DNA from: Akkermansiaceae bacterium UBA1518
GTDB taxonomy: Bacteria; Verrucomicrobiota; Verrucomicrobiia; Verrucomicrobiales; Akkermansiaceae
Length of the DNA stretch: 18,769 nt
Reading direction: 5' to 3'
Assembly: GCA_002323895.1 (NCBI GenBank)
Contig: DCQM01000107.1
Coordinates: 1-18,769 of the forward strand
The translations under genes and the position numbers were made by a program. A model generated the notes under the pieces. The model had not been told where the DNA came from and made no database searches. It saw only the letters and a list, made by a program, of their open reading frames with translations. Positions 14,625-18,769 of this stretch are shown here, one piece after another. How positions within the stretch are numbered: position 1 is the stretch's first letter; each line of letters starts with the position of its first letter.

Positions 14625-17306
14625 TCAGTCGGACGCTGCCTTGAGTCGCAGGAAATTGCGGCCGGCCGGAGTGACCGCGACATGGGAACGTCTCAATTCT
14701 TTGCCTGCCACAGAGGAATGGGTGTTGGTCTCGACACCGGTGGTTGTAAACGAACCAGGCAGAAGGGTGGAAGAACGCTCCCCCACCATGGTAACATCGC
14801 TGCGTGAAGGGACGGACTGATAATCCAAAGCCAAATAGTCGACCCCATCTTCCTCGAAGATGGAAGAGATGACGCCGTCTAAATCCGGGACTAACGGATG
14901 CCGCCCCATTTTATACTCCAAGAGGTTTACGATTCCATCAAAGTCGGGATCAGCGTCAGTATCAAGATCGGCCAGAGGATCAATACCAGGAGTCGCATGA
15001 GCACTACGCCATGTCTCGTAACCCACGGGGTAAAGCGTAGGTGCGACGACCGCCGGCGTGTCCCAGCCATTACCGCCGGCAAGCATGAATGAGAGTTCGG
15101 CAATCAGGTCAGCGTAGGTAGGGTCGATTGGAATATCCGCCAGATTCTGTTCTTCCCGGGGATCATTGAGATGATCGTAGAGCTCAACAAACTCCGGACT
15201 TTCGAAGAGCTTTTGGTCACGGTCCGTGAAGCCACCACCCGCTTGATTGCTGGTCTGGGTGCGCCACCACTCGGTGTAGCGGTAGCGGTCGGTCCTTAAC
15301 GTGTAGCCCATGCCGTTGCCGGAGGGATTCCCTGTCCCCCGAATGAAGCGCTGATACTGGGAAAATGCCGCCTTCTTCCACGGTTGTCTCGGATCTTCAA
15401 GAAGAGGTCGGAGACTGACACCTTGGGCCTCCAAGCCAACCGGCTGGGACGGTTCCGCGATGCCAGCTAGATCGACGAGGGTAGGAAAGAGATCCACGAG
15501 CTCGACTGGAGTGCTGCACACTTCTCCAGCCGTCGCCAAGCCGTCCATGCCTGGAGCCCGAATGATGAGTGGACTGCGGGTGGCATTTTCAAAACAGGTG
15601 TGCTTGGTCCAGTAGCCATTGTGGTCACCAAGGTGAAATCCGTGGTCTCCCCAGACGACAATGATTGTATTGTCGGCCACACCGGATTTCTGGAGAGCCG
15701 CAAGAATCCGTCCGAACTGATAATCGGCGAAACTTGTGGTTGCGAGATAACCGTGGATCAGACGCCGGGCGTCAGCCTCCGCAACGGTGGTATTCAGATC
15801 CTCGTAACTGCCGATCTCATAGGTCGCATTGGTAAATGCGAGGCCTCCCGTCGGGGGTGTGCGGCTTCCATCGTAACCTGCCAGGTTAATCTCCGCAGGA
15901 TCGTAGAGATCCCAGAAGCTCTTCGGACTCGTGAAGGGGAGATGTGGCTTCTGTAGGCCGACCGCTAGGAAGAAACGTTTGCCGTTGTTCAGGTAGTTGG
16001 TCGCGAACTGATTGAGCTTTGAGATGCCAGCTCCGGCGATCCGGCCGTCGGAGTAATCGACGTCGGGATCCACCGGGCGGTTTGGAGTTGCCCAGAAGTT
16101 CGTGTCACCCGCATCCGTGGAAAAGAGCCTGCGCCGGGTGCTGGAACCTCCAGGCTCTGCCTGCTCTGCCTGCCATTGTCCATCCTGATAGAAGTGGTGG
16201 GATTCTCCCGAGTTCGTATTGGACACACTAGGGCTGCTGAAACCCTGGGGCCAGGACAAGGCCGCATCTTGTTGGGGCGGTGTGCTGCGAAAATCGTAGA
16301 TCTTGCCGTATCCGGCGACGTTGTAGCCCCGGGCCGCAAAGTGCTGGGGAAGCGAAATCACTCCCGGCATGGTGTCCCGGAAGTTTGGCCCATCATCCCA
16401 GATTTTTGTTGTGTCAGGGCGGCAGCCGGTCATCACCGAAATCCGCGAGGCCCAGCACACCGCTTGCTGGCAATAGGCTCGGGTGAAGCTCATGCCCATC
16501 GAGGCGAGGGAGTCGAGATTGGGCGTGAGCGGACGCGGCATCGCCTGGGCAAGCTCAGGCGTCGCGAAGGGTCCGAAGTTCGCCTTGAGGTCATCGAAAG
16601 CAAAGAACAGGACGTTGTAGTCACCCTTGGGCAGGTAGCGCGTACGCCCGGGGCCTGGAGGAGCGCCCGAGGTCCCTATGATCTGGAGATCATCCACCCG
16701 CAACTGTTTCGAAGCCCCCTGGTCAAAATCTGGCAGCGACCATCTCAACGTCACCATTCCGGAATTCTCAATCGCAGAGAGGGCCGACAGGTCAGCAGTC
16801 CACTCGTTGTTGTAATTCTGATCGTTGGTCAATGTCAGATCGATTCCCGGCACTGGCTGGAAACTCGCCCCTAGACTGTAATCGAAGGCCGAGAAGGCCA
16901 CGATAGGCACTCCACCCGACTGCGTCCCGTTGTTCCGATACTTAAACCGGAGCTGAAAATCCTCCGCACCGGTAGAGTCGAAGGTGATCTGAAAACTGTT
17001 TCCTTTCGATCCACCTCCCGGGCTGGCATTCCACGTGGCGCAGCGCCCGGGATCCCAGGTTGTATCGTCGAAGGCGACGAAGTCAGCGAAGAAATTGGCA
17101 AAGTTCGTGAAGGCACTACCCGTTCTGGAGAAGACTGGTGCCACGCCACTCAAGGACGAAAAGGATACCCCCTCATCATAAGTGGCACTTATGCTGGTGT
17201 TCTGCTCCAGTTGGAAGGTCCAGTAGGCGCCGACGGTTTGAGCCGATGCCACCGACGACATCGATACAAGGCCAGCAAGCACCGGAAGGTAACAAAGGGT
17301 CTTCAT
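14625..17306 (-). CDS. Large secreted sulfatase (iduronate-2-sulfatase-like) with extra N- and C-terminal domains
   Basis: The 893-residue protein has a signal peptide (1-22, ending ASAQ). Residues 25-212 form a beta-sandwich not found in simple sulfatases. The alkaline-phosphatase-fold sulfatase domain covers about 228-720: metal ligands FAFDD (236-240), the formylglycine motif CWASR (284-288) followed by ISVMTGCRPDTT as in iduronate-2-sulfatase, KPHLPF (453-458), and WGDHG (552-556) with KH (568-569). The modified Cys284 needs a formylglycine-generating or anaerobic maturase encoded elsewhere. The motif has Ala where Pro is usual (C-x-P-S-R); Ala is an accepted variant. The C-terminus has a DxDxDxDG loop (782-804) and ends RNFLRLK, like the other secreted proteins here. 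It probably removes sulfate from marine polysaccharides or glycosaminoglycans outside the cell; the exact substrate is unknown. G+C is high for this window. Confidence 0.93.
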   Translation of the reverse strand: MKTLCYLPVLAGLVSMSSVASAQTVGAYWTFQLEQNTSISATYDEGVSFSSLSGVAPVFSRTGSAFTNFANFFADFVAFDDTTWDPGRCATWNASPGGGSKGNSFQITFDSTGAEDFQLRFKYRNNGTQSGGVPIVAFSAFDYSLGASFQPVPGIDLTLTNDQNYNNEWTADLSALSAIENSGMVTLRWSLPDFDQGASKQLRVDDLQIIGTSGAPPGPGRTRYLPKGDYNVLFFAFDDLKANFGPFATPELAQAMPRPLTPNLDSLASMGMSFTRAYCQQAVCWASRISVMTGCRPDTTKIWDDGPNFRDTMPGVISLPQHFAARGYNVAGYGKIYDFRSTPPQQDAALSWPQGFSSPSVSNTNSGESHHFYQDGQWQAEQAEPGGSSTRRRLFSTDAGDTNFWATPNRPVDPDVDYSDGRIAGAGISKLNQFATNYLNNGKRFFLAVGLQKPHLPFTSPKSFWDLYDPAEINLAGYDGSRTPPTGGLAFTNATYEIGSYEDLNTTVAEADARRLIHGYLATTSFADYQFGRILAALQKSGVADNTIIVVWGDHGFHLGDHNGYWTKHTCFENATRSPLIIRAPGMDGLATAGEVCSTPVELVDLFPTLVDLAGIAEPSQPVGLEAQGVSLRPLLEDPRQPWKKAAFSQYQRFIRGTGNPSGNGMGYTLRTDRYRYTEWWRTQTSNQAGGGFTDRDQKLFESPEFVELYDHLNDPREEQNLADIPIDPTYADLIAELSFMLAGGNGWDTPAVVAPTLYPVGYETWRSAHATPGIDPLADLDTDADPDFDGIVNLLEYKMGRHPLVPDLDGVISSIFEEDGVDYLALDYQSVPSRSDVTMVGERSSTLLPGSFTTTGVETNTHSSVAGKELRRSHVAVTPAGRNFLRLKAASD

Positions 17307-17320
17307 GGGTTTCTGTAGAA

Positions 17321-17402
17321 TGGTTGCTAGGAATTCACTTCTGGCGGTAGGGCCTTGATCTCGCCTTTTTGGAATGCAGCGGAGGCGGGGAGAAAGAGAG
17401 GT
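17321..17402 (+). repeat. Intergenic element, copy F
   Basis: Blocks: GCTAGGA (17326-17332), 9 nt, TGGC with GGC/GCC dyad (17343-17345 and 17352-17354, 6-nt loop), then TTTGGA (17368-17373) 12-13 nt later and GGAGGCGGGGAGAAAGAGAG. It fills nearly the whole gap between the two sulfatase genes: 15 bp from the start of one and 10 bp from the stop of the other. Confidence 0.72.
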
Positions 17403-17411
17403 GCATCTTCT

Positions 17412-18769
17412 CTAGTTTTTGGGGTCGGCATTTGTTGATGGCAACCACTTGGCAAGTTTCGTTTTTTGTGGCGAGTATTTGGTTATGGAGGCGAGGTTTG
17501 TCCATTCATTCGGATCGCGTTCGTGATCATAGAGTTCCTGACCTCCGTCGCGATACCGGATGAAGCGCCAGCGTTCGGTTTGGATGGCATGATTGTTCAA
17601 TCCGTAGGTGATTACTACCGGACGATCCCATTTCCTTTCTGGATTCTTTAAAAGAGACTTTAGACTTTGACCGTCTAGGCCTCTCCGCTTTGGCAGACCG
17701 CAAAGGTCGATGAGCGTAGGGTAAATATCGATCAAACTGACCGGACGCTGGCAGATTTTATCTTTCGCCACGCCTCGTGGCGCTGAAAAGATAAGGGGCG
17801 TCCGCGTGGAGACGTCCCACAAGGCATGCTTACGCCAATGCTCCTTCTCGCCCAAATGCCAACCGTGATCTCCCCATAAAATGACAACGGTATTGTCGGC
17901 ATGTCCGCTGCGATCCAGTGCGTCGAGCACCCGGCCTATCTGGGCATCGGCAAAGCTGATCGTAGCAAGGTAGGCCTGGACCGCTTTGTGCCATTGGTTG
18001 TGCACAGTCACGTTTGCATGATCCCCATCCGGCTTGACGGAAAAGTTTGTTTCACCAGAGGGATCGTAAACTTCCCGTGCCAGTTTCCTACCAAAAGCTG
18101 GAAGGTCATCCAAATCGCTTTCCTTTACCGGAGGCAGTTCAATGCCTGCCAACGGGTGTAGATCGAAATACTTCTGAGGGACCTCCCAGGTCAGATGCGG
18201 CTTGGTCAGACCATAAGCGAGAAAGAAGGGCTTCTCCTGAGGCTTCTGCAATTCGGAAATGATCCAATTGGCCGTCTTACCATCAAACATATCCTCGTCA
18301 TCGCAATCAAGAGGGCCCCATGGCGCCCAAGTGGAGTTCGTCAAACCATTCACGCGTTTGGCAGAAGGTCGCTTGGAAGGAGGTGGCTTGAAATAAGCAT
18401 CCCAGGAATCTTGGTCATAGGCGGAAGTTCCATGGAAAATCTTCCCGGCACCCTTTACCATGTAGCCGGATTCCTTGAAATACTGCATCAAGGTGACTGC
18501 CTGGGGCAGTTTACTCCGAAGCTTCTCTCCATTTCCATATACCCCGGAATGGTAAGGAGCGATCCCTGTTAGCAGGCTTATGCGGGAAGGATTGCAAAGC
18601 GGTGCCGAGCAGTGGGCGTGGCTAAAAGAAACCCCACCCTTGGCCAGCCGGTCGATATGGGGAGTCTTTGCATTCGGATGGCCATCCAAGTGCCCAACCC
18701 AGTCACGCAAGTCGTCAACCGCGATGAACAACACGTTGGGCTTGCCGAACGACGGCCAAGAAGCCGTCA
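17412..18769 (-). CDS. Sulfatase, iduronate-2-sulfatase-like (N-terminus outside window)
   Basis: The frame is open to the right edge; the GTG at 18734 only encodes the Val of GKPNVLFIAVDD, and the true start with its signal peptide lies beyond 18769. Visible from that Val: metal ligands VDD (6-8), the canonical formylglycine motif CNPSR (47-51) followed by ISLLTG, GKIFHG, KPHLTWEVP, and WGDHGWHLGEKEHWRKH carrying the other ligands. A FIRYRDGGQELYDHERDPNEW segment near the end is normal for the family. The catalytic domain is complete, and there is no extra C-terminal module, unlike its downstream neighbour. It hydrolyses sulfate esters, probably in the periplasm. It is co-oriented with the larger sulfatase, 105 bp away, and may act on the same polymer. 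Confidence 0.95.
   Translation of the reverse strand, partial: TASWPSFGKPNVLFIAVDDLRDWVGHLDGHPNAKTPHIDRLAKGGVSFSHAHCSAPLCNPSRISLLTGIAPYHSGVYGNGEKLRSKLPQAVTLMQYFKESGYMVKGAGKIFHGTSAYDQDSWDAYFKPPPSKRPSAKRVNGLTNSTWAPWGPLDCDDEDMFDGKTANWIISELQKPQEKPFFLAYGLTKPHLTWEVPQKYFDLHPLAGIELPPVKESDLDDLPAFGRKLAREVYDPSGETNFSVKPDGDHANVTVHNQWHKAVQAYLATISFADAQIGRVLDALDRSGHADNTVVILWGDHGWHLGEKEHWRKHALWDVSTRTPLIFSAPRGVAKDKICQRPVSLIDIYPTLIDLCGLPKRRGLDGQSLKSLLKNPERKWDRPVVITYGLNNHAIQTERWRFIRYRDGGQELYDHERDPNEWTNLASITKYSPQKTKLAKWLPSTNADPKN

Noticed and set aside
16176..16874. Plus-strand 232-codon open frame inside the large sulfatase
   Set aside because: It lies opposite a protein with complete sulfatase motifs in a G+C-rich region, where antisense frames stay open by chance; its translation has no recognisable domain.
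7752..17402. CRISPR array or insertion sequence as the source of the repeated element
   Set aside because: The copies are kilobases apart, without regular spacers, terminal inverted repeats or target-site duplications, and no transposase or cas gene is present.
17412..18734. GTG at 18734 as the real start of the second sulfatase
   Set aside because: The frame continues upstream to the window edge with TASWPSFGKPN, the usual run-in to the first sulfatase strand, so the start with its signal peptide lies outside.

Overview
The window looks like chromosomal DNA of a marine or aquatic member of the PVC superphylum, most likely Verrucomicrobiota. This rests on protein types and not on any marker gene. 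The types are a CotH-kinase/lamin-tail protein, large secreted multi-domain proteins ending in a short 'F-[LMF]-R-[LV]' module, DxDGDG calcium-loop segments, and two formylglycine sulfatases. There are no rRNA, tRNA, CRISPR or insertion-sequence genes.

Layout. Positions 1-4918 carry two plus-strand genes: the 3' part of a CotH/lamin-tail protein (start outside the window) and a secreted protein with galactose-binding-like, CSPG-like and propeller-like regions. A convergent minus-strand gene (5078-7723) encodes a secreted protein with a tandem 226-residue duplication. The plus-strand genes that follow are an exported glutathione peroxidase (8031-8570) and a thioredoxin-like gene interrupted by two adjacent in-frame TGA codons (8717-9802). 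From 9934 to the right edge everything is on the minus strand: a CobW/COG0523 GTPase, an MscS-type channel, a C25-like cysteine peptidase, a large iduronate-2-sulfatase-like protein with extra domains, and a second sulfatase whose N-terminus lies beyond the window.

How the genes fit together. Most encode exported proteins, consistent with extracellular or periplasmic breakdown of sulfated polysaccharide and protein. CobW, MscS and GPx are housekeeping or stress functions. Gaps between genes are 100-380 bp and there is no tight operon. The right part (peptidase and first sulfatase) looks richer in G+C than the left.

The most unusual feature is an intergenic sequence found in at least five, perhaps eight, gaps and always in the same orientation. 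Its order is GCTAGGA, 7-9 nt, TGGC-N6-GCCA (one copy has TGGT-N6-ACCA), 10-12 nt, TTTGGA, then a purine-rich tract. It lies just upstream of minus-strand genes of unrelated function. Other points are a perfect 11-bp palindrome overlapping the cobW start codon, adjacent C9 and A8 runs inside cobW, the tandem TGA gene with a downstream stem-loop, and a decayed remnant of a sulfatase-type N-terminus.
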